Shown: positions 7,291-17,028 of the stretch, piece by piece | Layout of the letters: each line of letters opens with the position of its first letter | Position numbering within the stretch: the first letter of the stretch is position 1 | Assembly: GCA_027076325.1 (NCBI GenBank) | Contig: JALTJZ010000062.1 | Coordinates: 1 to 36,724, forward strand | Direction: 5' to 3' | From: Chromatiales bacterium | GTDB taxonomy: Bacteria; Pseudomonadota; Gammaproteobacteria; UBA6429; Thiohalophilaceae | Length of the DNA: 36,724 nt | The notes under the pieces: model-generated | Databases searched by the model: none | Seen by the model: only the letters and a program-made list of their open reading frames with translations | Told to the model about the DNA's origin: nothing | Position numbers and translations under genes: made by a program

Positions 7291-9231
7291 ATGTCAGAGG
7301 CAAAGACCTACCCCGTCAAAGAAAATTTTGCAGCCACTACACATATCACCGAAGCACAATACAAAGAAATGTATCAGCGGTCGGTCACTGAGCCCAGTAA
7401 CTTCTGGGCCGAACAGGCCAATAATTTTATCGACTGGTATCAGAGCTGGGACACGGTACTCGACTGGGATTACCACAAAGGGCACATTCGCTGGTTTGAA
7501 GGTGCAAAACTGAATGTGAGCTACAACTGCATTGATCGGCACCTGGAAAAACGCGCTGATCAGGTTGCGATCATCTGGGAAGGAGATGATCCGAATGATG
7601 ACAAAAAAATCACCTATAAAGAACTGCACCAGCAAGTCAGTAAGCTGGCTAACGTTTTAAAAGCACGCGGGGTTAAAAAAGGCGACCGGGTTTGTATTTA
7701 CATGCCAATGATTCCCGAAGCAGCTTATGCCATGCTGGCCTGCACCCGCATTGGCGCAGTGCATTCGGTTGTCTTTGGTGGCTTCTCACCGGAATCGCTA
7801 AAAGATCGAATTTTAGACTCCGACTGTCAGATTGTCATTACCGCTGATGAAGGCGTGCGTGGTAATAAAAAAATCCCCCTTAAAAACAATACCGATGAAG
7901 CCGTTGCACAATGCCCAAATGTGCATACGGTACTTACTGTTAAACGTACCGGTGGCAGTATTAGCTGGAATGATAAAATCGATGTCTGGTATCACGAACT
8001 GATGGCCGATGCCTCGGCCGACTGCCCACCTGAACAAATGGATGCCGAAGATCCTTTATTTATTCTTTATACTTCCGGCTCCACTGGCAAACCTAAAGGC
8101 GTGCTACACACAACGGGCGGCTATATTCTTTATGCAGCCATGACCACCAAATACACCTTCGATTTACACGATGGTGATGTGTTCTGGTGTACGGCCGATG
8201 TCGGCTGGGTAACCGGCCACAGCTACCTGGTTTACGGCCCGCTTGCCATTGGTGGCACCACCATTTCATTTGAAGGCATCCCCAACTACCCAACGGCTTC
8301 TCGCTTCTGGGAAGTAGTGGATAAGCATCAGGTGAATGTCTTCTACACCGCACCAACAGCCATTCGAGCACTGATGCGTGAAGGCAATGATCCCGTCACT
8401 AAAACCAGCCGTAAAAGCTTAAGACTGCTGGGGACGGTGGGCGAACCCATTAACCCCGAAGCATGGGAATGGTACTACCGTATCGTAGGTGAAGAACGCT
8501 GCCCGATTGTCGATACCTGGTGGCAAACGGAAACCGGCGGCCATATGCTCACCCCCCTGCCTGGTGCCACCGCACTTAAACCCGGCTCAGCCACCCGCCC
8601 CTTCTTTGGTGTGCAACCAGCCTTAATGGACACCGACGGCAAAGTGGTTGAAGGTAATCCTGCCGAAGGCGCGCTGGTCATGACCTACCCCTGGCCAGGA
8701 CAAATGCGCAGTATTTATGGCGACCATGATCGATTTGTTCAAACCTATTTCTCAGACTACCCCGGTAATTATTTTAGTGGTGACGGTGCTCGCCGTGACG
8801 AAGACGGCTACTACTGGATTACTGGCCGGATGGACGATGTGTTAAATGTCTCCGGACATCGCATGGGTACTGCCGAAGTTGAAAGCGCCCTTGTTTTACA
8901 TGAAGCCATTGCCGAAGCCGCCGTTGTTGGCTACCCACATGATATTAAAGGCCAGGGCATTTATGCCTATGTCACTCCTATTGCTGGCGTTGAAACAACA
9001 GAAGAGTTGCGCAAGGAACTCATTCAACTGGTCCGCCATGAAATTGGCCCCATTGCCTCACCGGATATTATTCAATGGGCACCGGGGTTACCAAAAACCC
9101 GTTCAGGTAAAATTATGCGGCGTATCTTACGCAAAATTGCGGCTAATGAAGTGGATGAACTGGGGGATACCAGTACCCTGGCTGACCCTGCAGTGGTTGA
9201 AGAACTGCTTGAAAATCGGGCTAATAAATAA
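7291..9231 (+). CDS. acs: Acetyl-CoA synthetase (AMP-forming)
   Basis: 646 residues, full length for Acs. It turns acetate, ATP and CoA into acetyl-CoA, AMP and pyrophosphate through acetyl-adenylate. Landmarks: the P-loop-like [11 protein letters not shown] near residue 260, [10 protein letters not shown] near 410, [11 protein letters not shown], and P-K-T-R-S-G-K607-I-M-R-R, where the lysine is the one acetylated in other species to switch the enzyme off. AGGAG precedes ATG 7291. It stands alone as a monocistron and converges on modC. The gap to modC (9232-9308) shows no clear terminator hairpin. Confidence 0.97.
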   Translation: MSEAKTYPVKENFAATTHITEAQYKEMYQRSVTEPSNFWAEQANNFIDWYQSWDTVLDWDYHKGHIRWFEGAKLNVSYNCIDRHLEKRADQVAIIWEGDDPNDDKKITYKELHQQVSKLANVLKARGVKKGDRVCIYMPMIPEAAYAMLACTRIGAVHSVVFGGFSPESLKDRILDSDCQIVITADEGVRGNKKIPLKNNTDEAVAQCPNVHTVLTVKRTGGSISWNDKIDVWYHELMADASADCPPEQMDAEDPLFILYTSGSTGKPKGVLHTTGGYILYAAMTTKYTFDLHDGDVFWCTADVGWVTGHSYLVYGPLAIGGTTISFEGIPNYPTASRFWEVVDKHQVNVFYTAPTAIRALMREGNDPVTKTSRKSLRLLGTVGEPINPEAWEWYYRIVGEERCPIVDTWWQTETGGHMLTPLPGATALKPGSATRPFFGVQPALMDTDGKVVEGNPAEGALVMTYPWPGQMRSIYGDHDRFVQTYFSDYPGNYFSGDGARRDEDGYYWITGRMDDVLNVSGHRMGTAEVESALVLHEAIAEAAVVGYPHDIKGQGIYAYVTPIAGVETTEELRKELIQLVRHEIGPIASPDIIQWAPGLPKTRSGKIMRRILRKIAANEVDELGDTSTLADPAVVEELLENRANK

Positions 9232-9308
9232 CCCTGCCACAAGCGAACAAATGCATTTTGCTTTTTATAGCTGCGCAACAGGTTGTGGAAAAATTAAATC
9301 CAAAGCAA

Positions 9309-10376
9309 TTAAGCCAATAACGCCACACTTTTTACTTGTGCATAGGCGTGTTTGCCTTTTTTTAATTTAAGTTCACTGGCTGATTTTCGTGTAATACGAC
9401 TAAGCATGGGAACACCGTTTGCCGATAAACGTACCATCACCTGAGATGCACTCTCGTCAATAATGTCATCAACTGTTACAGGAATAATATTCAGTATACT
9501 GGTATCCGACTGGCGTTCCAATGTTAAGCTGACATCTCGTGCAGCCAGTCGCAGCCTTGCTGTGTCCCCCACTTGCAATGCTTTTTGAGTTACGTTGATT
9601 GTCCCACCTGCAAACTCCATGTGTGTTAAGTGGTATTGCTCGTCATGCCCACTCACTTGAGCCTCGATAATGGCAGCAGCATCCGCATCATGTGCAACGG
9701 GTAAATCAAGCCGTGTCATCATCGTGTGGATATCACCTGTTGCAATAACATGGCCTGCATCCATAAGCACAAGGTGATCGGCTAGCCGAGAAACTTCCAT
9801 ACTTGAATGGCTTACATAGATAACGGGAATATCCAGCTCTGCATGTAATGCTTCCAGGTAAGGCATAAATTCATCTTTACGTTTTTGGTCGAGTGCGGCC
9901 AGTGGCTCGTCCATTAATAATAAACACGGATTAACCGCCAACGCCCGTGCAATGGCGACTCGTTGCTTTTCGCCACCTGATAGCTTGTCCGGCATACGTT
10001 GTAATAAATGCGCAATACCTAAAAGCTCAACCACATTATCAGCTGATTTTTTCTGACTTGCAGCGCATGAGCGTTTAACGCCATAGTTGATATTTTGCTG
10101 TACATTTAAATGTGGGAACAGGCTGGGTTCCTGAAAAATATAACCAATGGAACGTTGATGGGCAGGAACAAAAGAATGTTGATCTTGCCATAGACTGTCA
10201 GCTACCTTTATATAGCCGTTTGCGCAATCATCCAGCCCTGCCACCATACGCAATAAGGTTGTTTTACCGCAACCCGATGGACCAAAGATGGCAGTAATAC
10301 CTTTCGATGGCATAGAGAAATTGGCATCTAAAGTAAAATTTTCTTTTACCCGATAAAAGCGAACTTTGATGGTCAC
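9309..10376 (-). CDS. modC: Molybdate ABC transporter ATP-binding protein
   Basis: About 355 residues. ABC ATPase domain with Walker A G-P-S-G-C-G-K-T, signature L-S-G-G-E-K-Q-R, Walker B L-L-L-M-D-E-P and H-loop Y-V-S-H-S; the last 65 residues form a Mop/TOBE oxyanion-binding domain, as in ModC. I prefer GTG 10376, whose first four bases overlap the modB stop (GTGA) with AAGGG nine bases upstream, over TTG 10385, which abuts that site. It powers molybdate import with ModB and ModA. Sulfate or tungstate transporters are the alternatives, but gene order and the Mop domain favour molybdate. Confidence 0.93.
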   Translation of the reverse strand: MTIKVRFYRVKENFTLDANFSMPSKGITAIFGPSGCGKTTLLRMVAGLDDCANGYIKVADSLWQDQHSFVPAHQRSIGYIFQEPSLFPHLNVQQNINYGVKRSCAASQKKSADNVVELLGIAHLLQRMPDKLSGGEKQRVAIARALAVNPCLLLMDEPLAALDQKRKDEFMPYLEALHAELDIPVIYVSHSSMEVSRLADHLVLMDAGHVIATGDIHTMMTRLDLPVAHDADAAAIIEAQVSGHDEQYHLTHMEFAGGTINVTQKALQVGDTARLRLAARDVSLTLERQSDTSILNIIPVTVDDIIDESASQVMVRLSANGVPMLSRITRKSASELKLKKGKHAYAQVKSVALLA

Positions 10377-11062
10377 AGGCCACAACCCTTTTTATAACCT
10401 AACTTTCGGTTAAAGGCGTAAACAGCAATAAGCAGCACAAAGGCCAACAACATGAGTGTGGCAGATAACCCATGCGCATTGGCATAGTCCAGACTTTCGA
10501 CATGATCATAAATCGCAATCGAGACAACCTGTGTTTCGCCAGGTATATTCCCACCTATCATCAGGACGACACCAAACTCACCAATAGTATGAGCAAAACC
10601 CAGCACTGCCGCAGTAAAAAACCCCGGGCGAGCCAATGGGATTGCAATACTAAAAAATCGATCCAGTGGTGAAGCACCTAATGTTGCCGCCACATCGAGT
10701 GGTCGCTGGCCAATTGCCATAAAGGCATTTTGTAGCGGCTGTATAACAAACGGCATGGAATAGATAACCGAACCAATCACCAGACCAGTAAAGGTAAAAG
10801 CCAATGGTTGTGCACCAAAAAATGCCATTACACTACCAACGGGACCATCAGGCCCCAATGTGATAAGCAAGTAAAAACCCAGTACCGTAGGTGGCAATAC
10901 TAACGGTAAGGCAACAATGGCTTCAAATATAAATTTAAATCGCCAACGTGATCGAGCCAGCCACCATGCGACAGGCGTGCCGATTAATAAAAGGATAACG
11001 GTCGTTATTACGGCCAGTTTAAGTGTAATAAATAATGCAGTAAGATCAGCTTCAGTAAACAT
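10373..11062 (-). CDS. modB: Molybdate ABC transporter permease
   Basis: 229 residues, with five to six membrane helices and the permease EAA-type loop around A-A-T-L-G-A-S-P-L-D-R-F-F and P-L-A-R-P-G-F, followed by H-T-I-G-E-F-G-V-V-L-M-I-G-G-N, characteristic of ModB. It forms the inner-membrane channel and pairs with ModC. Its ATG overlaps the modA stop as ATGA, and its own stop overlaps the modC start, so the three genes form one tightly coupled operon. Confidence 0.95.
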   Translation of the reverse strand: MFTEADLTALFITLKLAVITTVILLLIGTPVAWWLARSRWRFKFIFEAIVALPLVLPPTVLGFYLLITLGPDGPVGSVMAFFGAQPLAFTFTGLVIGSVIYSMPFVIQPLQNAFMAIGQRPLDVAATLGASPLDRFFSIAIPLARPGFFTAAVLGFAHTIGEFGVVLMIGGNIPGETQVVSIAIYDHVESLDYANAHGLSATLMLLAFVLLIAVYAFNRKLGYKKGCGL

Positions 11063-11832
11063 CAGGGAATATCGTACCCATAATTATAGATAAGTTGTAA
11101 TATTTTTTCGCTTTTCACAAAACGAACAAATGACTGGCTGGCTTGCGTATTGGTTAATAACACGGCTTGCTGGATAATAGGCTGATAATCCGATTGAGGA
11201 ACAAGCCAATATGTCCCTTTTGTTGTTTGTAAAACATGCTTAACCTGAGAATAGGCAACAAAGCCCAGCTGTGCATTACGGCTTTTAACAAACTGAAAAG
11301 TCTGGTTAATGTTTTCGCCCCGCACAAGTCGCCCACTAAGTTGATTCCATAAACCATGCTTTAGTAAAACTTCTTTTGCTGCCTTACCATAGGGTGCAAG
11401 TCGGGGATTTGCAATAGCCAGTCGGTTGAATTTGAGTTTACCTGAATGTATTTGTGAGAATACATTCTGGCCAAAATAATCGGAGGCTGGACTCCATAAA
11501 ACCAGGCGCCCTATTGCGTAGGTAAAACGACTACCTGCTATTATTATACCTTCTTTTTCCAGGCGTTGCGGACGATACGCATCTGCGGCAAAAAAAATAT
11601 CGAAGGGTGCACCGTTTTTAATCTGGGCATAATGCTTCCCAGTTGAACCAATAATTAATGTTACCCTGTGTTTTGTTGTACTCTCAAAACGTTTAATAAT
11701 ATCCGCCATCGGTGTTGCGAAATTACTTGCCACCGCGACACGGATATTGGCTGCCAGCAGGTTTGTACTTAGAAGCAAACAGGCAAAAAAAAGAAGCACT
11801 GGGAGGATTCGTGCTGTATTTATTCGGAGCAT
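11062..11832 (-). CDS. modA: Molybdate-binding periplasmic protein
   Basis: 256 residues. A Sec signal peptide (about 1-28, ending L-L-A-A) leads to the mature start N-I-R-V-A-V-A-S-N-F. The oxyanion site pattern is present: A-S-N-F, G-S-T-G-K near 62, and P-F-D-I-F-F-A-A-D. ModA captures molybdate or tungstate in the periplasm and delivers it to ModBC. It is the first gene of modABC. I looked for a ModE-type operator upstream and found none that matches the usual consensus. Confidence 0.94.
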   Translation of the reverse strand: MLRINTARILPVLLFFACLLLSTNLLAANIRVAVASNFATPMADIIKRFESTTKHRVTLIIGSTGKHYAQIKNGAPFDIFFAADAYRPQRLEKEGIIIAGSRFTYAIGRLVLWSPASDYFGQNVFSQIHSGKLKFNRLAIANPRLAPYGKAAKEVLLKHGLWNQLSGRLVRGENINQTFQFVKSRNAQLGFVAYSQVKHVLQTTKGTYWLVPQSDYQPIIQQAVLLTNTQASQSFVRFVKSEKILQLIYNYGYDIP

Positions 11833-12050
11833 TATAAACCAATCGAACCTATCAAATGCTGGTCACTATACTCTATTTTATACGCAAAAAGAATACACCA
11901 GAAAAGAATACCTTATGTGCTTTACTATCTCTATATGAGCAAGAACATCGATCCGTTTGTTACGAATAGTCATTATACCCAAAAGTGCTATTAATGAAGA
12001 AACTGCAGGATTGCCCTGTAAAATAAATATACTAATAAAAGCTGCCTTGT

Positions 12051-12638
12051 CTAAAATTCACCGGATGCACCGCGTGCCATAATATCCTGAATAATCATTT
12101 TTACCTTTAGCGCTTCCTGTTTAAGTTCTGCTGGTAAGGGTGTTCCACCATGAATCATTAAGTCCATATTTAAACTGTACAACCATAACTGCCCCTGCTT
12201 ATCTTCCAGCAAGGTTACCCGACATGGCAGATAAGCAGAGAAGGCATCATTGTAGTCAACCATTTTTGCAGCAGTTAATGCATTGCAAAACATAAATATC
12301 TTCATATAACGAAAAGGCTTGCCACTCATTGCTTCTACCTGTTTAGATAAAGGCAACTCACCCACGTTTTTTATGTTGTGCTCATTAGCGACTGAACGCA
12401 TTGCACCTTCAACATCTTCAGCCGTTAGCCCTTCCTGTATTTTTGTTTTCCAGACAGTGGCCTCAGCAGCATTACCTGTTGCAAGAATCTCTGTTGTCAG
12501 ACGTATATAAGTATCTAGCGCCTTGTCATCAAAACTTTTAAAAGTTTGATATGCCGGCTCCACTTTATATAGCAATATAAAAAATGCGATAATCGCTAAC
12601 ACTCCAATGACAGAAAAAATATTTTTCAGTGTATTCAT
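12051..12638 (-). CDS. Membrane-anchored DUF302 protein
   Basis: About 195 residues. One N-terminal membrane helix (about 7-25, I-G-V-L-A-I-I-A-F-F-I-L-L-Y) is followed by a periplasmic or cytoplasmic domain. The DUF302 core is C-N-A-L-T-A-A-K-M near 120 and F-S-A-Y-L-P-C-R-V-T-L-L-E-D near 135. The function of DUF302 proteins is not established; they are frequent in sulfur- and metal-metabolising proteobacteria. I chose ATG 12638 because GGAG sits seven bases upstream; ATG 12644 is too close to it. It stands between modA and a lipoprotein gene with roughly 200-base gaps on each side. Confidence 0.75.
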   Translation of the reverse strand: MNTLKNIFSVIGVLAIIAFFILLYKVEPAYQTFKSFDDKALDTYIRLTTEILATGNAAEATVWKTKIQEGLTAEDVEGAMRSVANEHNIKNVGELPLSKQVEAMSGKPFRYMKIFMFCNALTAAKMVDYNDAFSAYLPCRVTLLEDKQGQLWLYSLNMDLMIHGGTPLPAELKQEALKVKMIIQDIMARGASGEF

Positions 12639-12839
12639 GTCCATACTCCGTTCGTTGTGATAGCAAGCTGTTATAATAGGTGACTGCCGACTTCTTACAG
12701 CACGATGCTATTTCATTTAAACTGAATGACATCTTCGCTGCCATTTCTCTATCTTCTCGTTTTGCAACAAGATCTGATCGAGTTTAGGCAACGATACTCC
12801 CTGGATGATCGGGTATATGGAACTTTTATCTAGTTTTAG

Positions 12840-13397
12840 TTACTGCCGCAATTCCTGCATACGATGTTCCAGCATCGCTTGCCAGACGGTTCCATAAGTT
12901 GCATTAAATAAGTCTTTAATCACCCGCCGCTCACTCGGTTTTCGTGCCCGGCGTACATCAAATTCACCTTTATCCAGCAATCCCCGCTTAACATCGGTAA
13001 TGCGATACGAACCAATAAACTTTGCTTTACCCGGCTCAACATGGATAATATTCTGATAAGCCGTACGTCTTGAGTTAACTAATACAAACTCGCTATTTTT
13101 AGTATTAAAAGCGGATATAATGTACTTACCAGGTTTTAAGTTCTCTGCCATAAAGTGACCATTATTATAAATAAGCACGCGAGGTGGTTTTTTAAACGGT
13201 GGAATATAAAACTTGCCATACTCACGCAATTCAACTTCAATGACTTTTTCCGGTGCAGTCACATGGCCAAAAATCATACTGCGATTGGCCTCTCTAATTT
13301 CCAGCGGTGGTGCCGGCGCGGCGCACGCACCTAAAATGCTAATGGCGAAAAAACCATACAGAATATATCGTATTGTTTGCCCGGATAGTAATCTCAT
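12840..13397 (-). CDS. Predicted outer-membrane or periplasmic lipoprotein of unknown function
   Basis: 185 residues with a lipoprotein signal peptide: hydrophobic stretch 11-22 and lipobox L22-G-A-C25, followed by A-A-P-A-P-P. The middle (about 40-120, including G-H-V-T-A-P-E-K and L-K-P-G-K-Y-I-I-S-A-F) resembles a carboxypeptidase-regulatory-like beta fold. The C-terminus is rich in Arg and Lys (V-R-R-A-R-K-P-S-E-R-R). I do not recognise a named family. It has no close operon partner; the metal-efflux genes upstream on the same strand are about 130 bases away. Confidence 0.7.
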   Translation of the reverse strand: MRLLSGQTIRYILYGFFAISILGACAAPAPPLEIREANRSMIFGHVTAPEKVIEVELREYGKFYIPPFKKPPRVLIYNNGHFMAENLKPGKYIISAFNTKNSEFVLVNSRRTAYQNIIHVEPGKAKFIGSYRITDVKRGLLDKGEFDVRRARKPSERRVIKDLFNATYGTVWQAMLEHRMQELRQ

Positions 13398-13528
13398 AGA
13401 ATGTACCTATTTCACCTTAAAAGCCATGCTAACTAGCTGAAAAATGCAACTATCATGCCATTTATCAGAATATATAGCTTACTGGCTTCCTCAGTTCAAA
13501 AAAATACACTAACCGTCCTCAAACAAGG

Positions 13529-13855
13529 CTAATCTTCTATGGGGATTGCTTCATCGATATTTGATATATAAATCCAGCCAGCCAGAGCCTGGCCTGTTCT
13601 TGCGTTTTCCTTAATGAGTTCAACGGCCTTACTGGCACGCTCATTCTCACATATGAGCTCTAATTTAACTTCAGCAATAACCCCTTCACCAAACTCAATG
13701 GAATAATTTTTTTCCTTGCTATCCAATGCCTGCAAAGTACCTGCAACATCAATAATGGATAAATTACAGCGCACACCACAAAAATTATTGTTCTTCAAGA
13801 CATGAAGTACATCTGCAATGCGGTTGCGATGAATAAATGCTTTAATTTCTTTCAT
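13529..13855 (-). CDS. PII-like protein linked to metal efflux
   Basis: 108 residues of ferredoxin-like PII fold: the start M-K-E-I-K-A-F-I-H-R-N-R-I matches strand 1 and helix 1, and the end A-R-T-G-Q-A-L-A-G-W-I-Y-I-S-N-I-D-E-A resembles the PII B/C-loop signature T-G-x-x-G-x-G-x-I-F-V. The T-loop region lacks the uridylylated tyrosine context of GlnB/GlnK. A PII branch (called PII-NG in the literature, as I recall) is linked to heavy-metal RND pumps; this gene, 58 bases after the pump gene, fits it. It may sense metal, nucleotide or bicarbonate; ligand unknown. Confidence 0.75.
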   Translation of the reverse strand: MKEIKAFIHRNRIADVLHVLKNNNFCGVRCNLSIIDVAGTLQALDSKEKNYSIEFGEGVIAEVKLELICENERASKAVELIKENARTGQALAGWIYISNIDEAIPIED

Positions 13856-13912
13856 GGTTGCTATCCTTTGTCAAAGTAATTCACTTTATTAATTGTAATA
13901 ATGGAATATCGA

Positions 13913-16900
13913 CTAACCGGTTTCCTTTACTTTATTTCGAGTTTCAATCCACTCATAAATGACGGGTAACAATATCAGCGTTAGTAATGTTGAGGTAATC
14001 AACCCACCGACCACAACCGTGGCTAATGGGCGTTGGGTTTCTGCACCAACACCAGAAGAAAGTAACATTGGAATAAGCCCAAGGATAGCCACGCTTGCCG
14101 TCATCATCACAGGACGCAATCTTAACTCGGCTCCTTTTCTAACGGCCTCATTAACCGACATACCCTTTTCTTGAAGCTCATTCAGGAAGCTGACCAATAC
14201 AATACCATTTAGCATGGCAACGCCAAAGACTGCAATAAAACCAATAGCAGAAGGTACAGATAGATATTGACCTGTAATGAACAGGGATATCAATCCGCCG
14301 ATGGTTGCAAAAGGGACGTTGGCAATAATCAATGTAGCATATTTTACTGAGTTAAAAGCCGTGTAAAGTAATACAAAAATAAAGAAAATTGTTAGAGGAA
14401 CAATTAATGCTAGTTTATTAAGCGCACGTTGCTGATTTTCAAAAGCTCCTCCCCACTCCAACCAATAACCGGGTGGCATATTGACCTGTTCTTTAATCAA
14501 AGTATTGGCATCAGTAACAAAGCTGTCTATATCACGTCCTCGCACATCCATCTGTATAACGGCATAGCGTTGTAGTTGTTCTCTTCGAATAAAGGAATAC
14601 CCTTCAGCCACCGATATATCTGCCACCTGCTTCAAACGCACAATAGCGCCGCTGTTCGTACGCAGAGGAATGTTACGAATAGAATCAACTGAAAGTTTGG
14701 CAGCATCATCTAGTCGAACTGTGATGTCAAATCGCTTAATACCCCGAATCAAGCTCGATACCGGATCATTGCCAATACCTGTACGCACTACCGTAAGTAC
14801 CTCATCCGCATTCATACCATACCGGGCAAGTGCCTCACGATTAACTTTAATGCGAATTTGCGGTTTCCCCAAATTAGCCTCCAACGAAAGATCTGCCACA
14901 CCTGGTACTTTTGATATCGACGCCTTAATTTCCTGGCTCAAGCGATCGAGTTCACCTAAATCTTCACCATAGAGTTTAACAGCAAGCGTTGCGCGTACCC
15001 CGGAAATAAGCTCTTCGACTCGCATTTGAATTGGTTGTGTAAAACTGATGACTGAAGTTGGTACAGCCCGTTCCAGCTTTTCACGCATTTCTATGGCTAA
15101 GTCTTCATAACTGCGATCGACTTGCCACTCATCGTGAGGCTTAAGGTCGGTAAAAATTTCCATGTAATTAACATCAGCTGTTTCACCTTTTTCAGCACGG
15201 CCAATCATGGCAATAGTACTATTTACTTCAGAAAATTCATTCAAAACCTTTTCTACATCTTTTGAAATTTTAATGGATGTTTCTAATGAAGTAGAAGGAA
15301 TAGAAACAATACGCCACATAATGGAACCTTCCTGCAACTGTGGCATAAACTCCTTACCTAACAAAGGAAATAGTGCCAAACTTGCTATCAACAAAGCGAT
15401 AGCTGCAACCACTACTTTCTGTTTATTCACTAATGACCAGGCTAACATTGGTAAATAGCCACGTTTAATCCAGCTAACCAACCAGGTGTCTCGCTCTTCT
15501 TTTGGTTTTAAAATCATTGCTGCAAGTACAGGGATAATTGTTAGTGTTAACAATAAAGAACCTGCCATAGCAAAACTAATATTAAAGGCCATGGGTTTAA
15601 ATAATTTGCCTTCCAAACCACTCAAGCTAAATAAGGGTAAAAAAACAACAATGATAATTAAAATTGCAAATGCTATTGGGTTAGCAACTTCACGAGCCGC
15701 TGCCAGCACAGCAGCAGTGCGAGCCACTTGCTCGCCCTTTTTCTTCCGTTCAGCCATAATGCGAAAAGCATTTTCAGTTAACACTACAGCACCATCAACC
15801 ATCATTCCAATACCAATAGCCAAACCTGCCAATGACATTAGATTAGCACTCAATCCCATTTCACCCATCATGATAAAAGCTATTAACATTGCCAATGGCA
15901 AAGCAGCAATCACCACTAGTGCTGAGCGCAACTCGCCCAAAAATAGAAACAATACAATAGCAACCAGAATAGAGCCCTCCACTAAGGCGCTAACGGCTGT
16001 ATTTATTGCTTTTTTAACGAGATCAGTACGATCATATATCGGTTTTATAACCATACCTTCTGGCAATGTAGATTCAACAACCTCCATTTTATCCTTAACC
16101 GCATCCACAACATTCTTAGCATTCTCACCAATACGCGCTAGCGCCATGCCTAGCACAACTTCTTTACCATCACGAGTAACTGCACCTGAACGTAATGCAG
16201 GTTGTTGCGAAATCGTTGCTATCTGCCGTAAATAAACGGGTGAACCATCATCAACTTTTACCACTATGTTAGCAATATCTGTTTCATCTTTTACCAGTCC
16301 TAAACCCCGGACCAAATATTGTTCTGCACCCTGATTAATGTACTGCCCACCAACCTGACGATTATTAGTTTTCAGTAGTTCAATGACTTCTCGAAAACTG
16401 AGATTGTATTCGATCAATTTAAGCGGATTAATCACTACCTGGAATTGCCGTTCTTGCCCGCCCCAGGACATTACATCATCAACACCAGGTGCAGTACGCA
16501 ACATCAAACGTACACTCCAATCCTGTACAGTACGTAGATCCATATCAGAAATATCTGAATTGATTTTTTCATCAGCACGTTCAACGGTATACCAAAACAC
16601 CTGCCCTAATCCTGAAGTATTTGGTCCCATTTCCGGCGTACCATATCCTTCTGGAATACGGTCACCAATTTCTTGCAAACGCTCCATTACTAATCGACGT
16701 GCAAAATAAATATCCATACCATCTTTAAAGTAAACTGAAACATAAGACAAGCCAAATAAACTGACAGAACGTATTTCCTGTACACCCGGTAAACCCGCCA
16801 TGCCTGACTCCACAGGAAAAGTAAGCAGCTGCTCAACATCTTCAGCTGCTAGCCCTGCAGCTTCGGTGTAAACATTAACCTGAACAGGAGTAACATCAGG

Positions 16901-17017
16901 AAAAGCATCAATAGGTATAGTATTAATTGAACGCCAACCAAGAAATGCAATTACAAAAAAAATTATGATAACCAGAAATTTATAGCGCAGTGAGACTTCA
17001 ACCAGTTTATTTAACAT
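13913..17017 (-). CDS. Heavy-metal efflux RND transporter (CusA/CzcA family)
   Basis: 1034 residues, full length for HME-RND pumps: about 12 membrane helices, with two large periplasmic loops (about 35-340 and 560-870). The start F-P-D-V-T-P-V-Q-V is the family hallmark. Helix 4 reads A-I-G-I-G-M-M-V-D-G-A-V-V-L-T-E-N; the D-F-G of zinc/cobalt/cadmium CzcA is replaced by I-G-M, closer to the CusA monovalent group, so the metal cannot be named firmly. It exports metal ions from periplasm or cytoplasm with the adaptor encoded 11 bases upstream. No outer-membrane channel gene is present here, so it must borrow one. Confidence 0.92.
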   Translation of the reverse strand: MLNKLVEVSLRYKFLVIIIFFVIAFLGWRSINTIPIDAFPDVTPVQVNVYTEAAGLAAEDVEQLLTFPVESGMAGLPGVQEIRSVSLFGLSYVSVYFKDGMDIYFARRLVMERLQEIGDRIPEGYGTPEMGPNTSGLGQVFWYTVERADEKINSDISDMDLRTVQDWSVRLMLRTAPGVDDVMSWGGQERQFQVVINPLKLIEYNLSFREVIELLKTNNRQVGGQYINQGAEQYLVRGLGLVKDETDIANIVVKVDDGSPVYLRQIATISQQPALRSGAVTRDGKEVVLGMALARIGENAKNVVDAVKDKMEVVESTLPEGMVIKPIYDRTDLVKKAINTAVSALVEGSILVAIVLFLFLGELRSALVVIAALPLAMLIAFIMMGEMGLSANLMSLAGLAIGIGMMVDGAVVLTENAFRIMAERKKKGEQVARTAAVLAAAREVANPIAFAILIIIVVFLPLFSLSGLEGKLFKPMAFNISFAMAGSLLLTLTIIPVLAAMILKPKEERDTWLVSWIKRGYLPMLAWSLVNKQKVVVAAIALLIASLALFPLLGKEFMPQLQEGSIMWRIVSIPSTSLETSIKISKDVEKVLNEFSEVNSTIAMIGRAEKGETADVNYMEIFTDLKPHDEWQVDRSYEDLAIEMREKLERAVPTSVISFTQPIQMRVEELISGVRATLAVKLYGEDLGELDRLSQEIKASISKVPGVADLSLEANLGKPQIRIKVNREALARYGMNADEVLTVVRTGIGNDPVSSLIRGIKRFDITVRLDDAAKLSVDSIRNIPLRTNSGAIVRLKQVADISVAEGYSFIRREQLQRYAVIQMDVRGRDIDSFVTDANTLIKEQVNMPPGYWLEWGGAFENQQRALNKLALIVPLTIFFIFVLLYTAFNSVKYATLIIANVPFATIGGLISLFITGQYLSVPSAIGFIAVFGVAMLNGIVLVSFLNELQEKGMSVNEAVRKGAELRLRPVMMTASVAILGLIPMLLSSGVGAETQRPLATVVVGGLITSTLLTLILLPVIYEWIETRNKVKETG

Positions 17018-17028
17018 TGCATATTCTC

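Noticed and set aside
11833-12050. ModE operator upstream of modA
   Set aside because: No match to the usual paired TATA-type half-sites with correct spacing.
15486-16235. Long open frame of 249 codons opposite the RND pump gene
   Set aside because: It mirrors the pump's membrane-helix codons; the pump is full length and clearly real.
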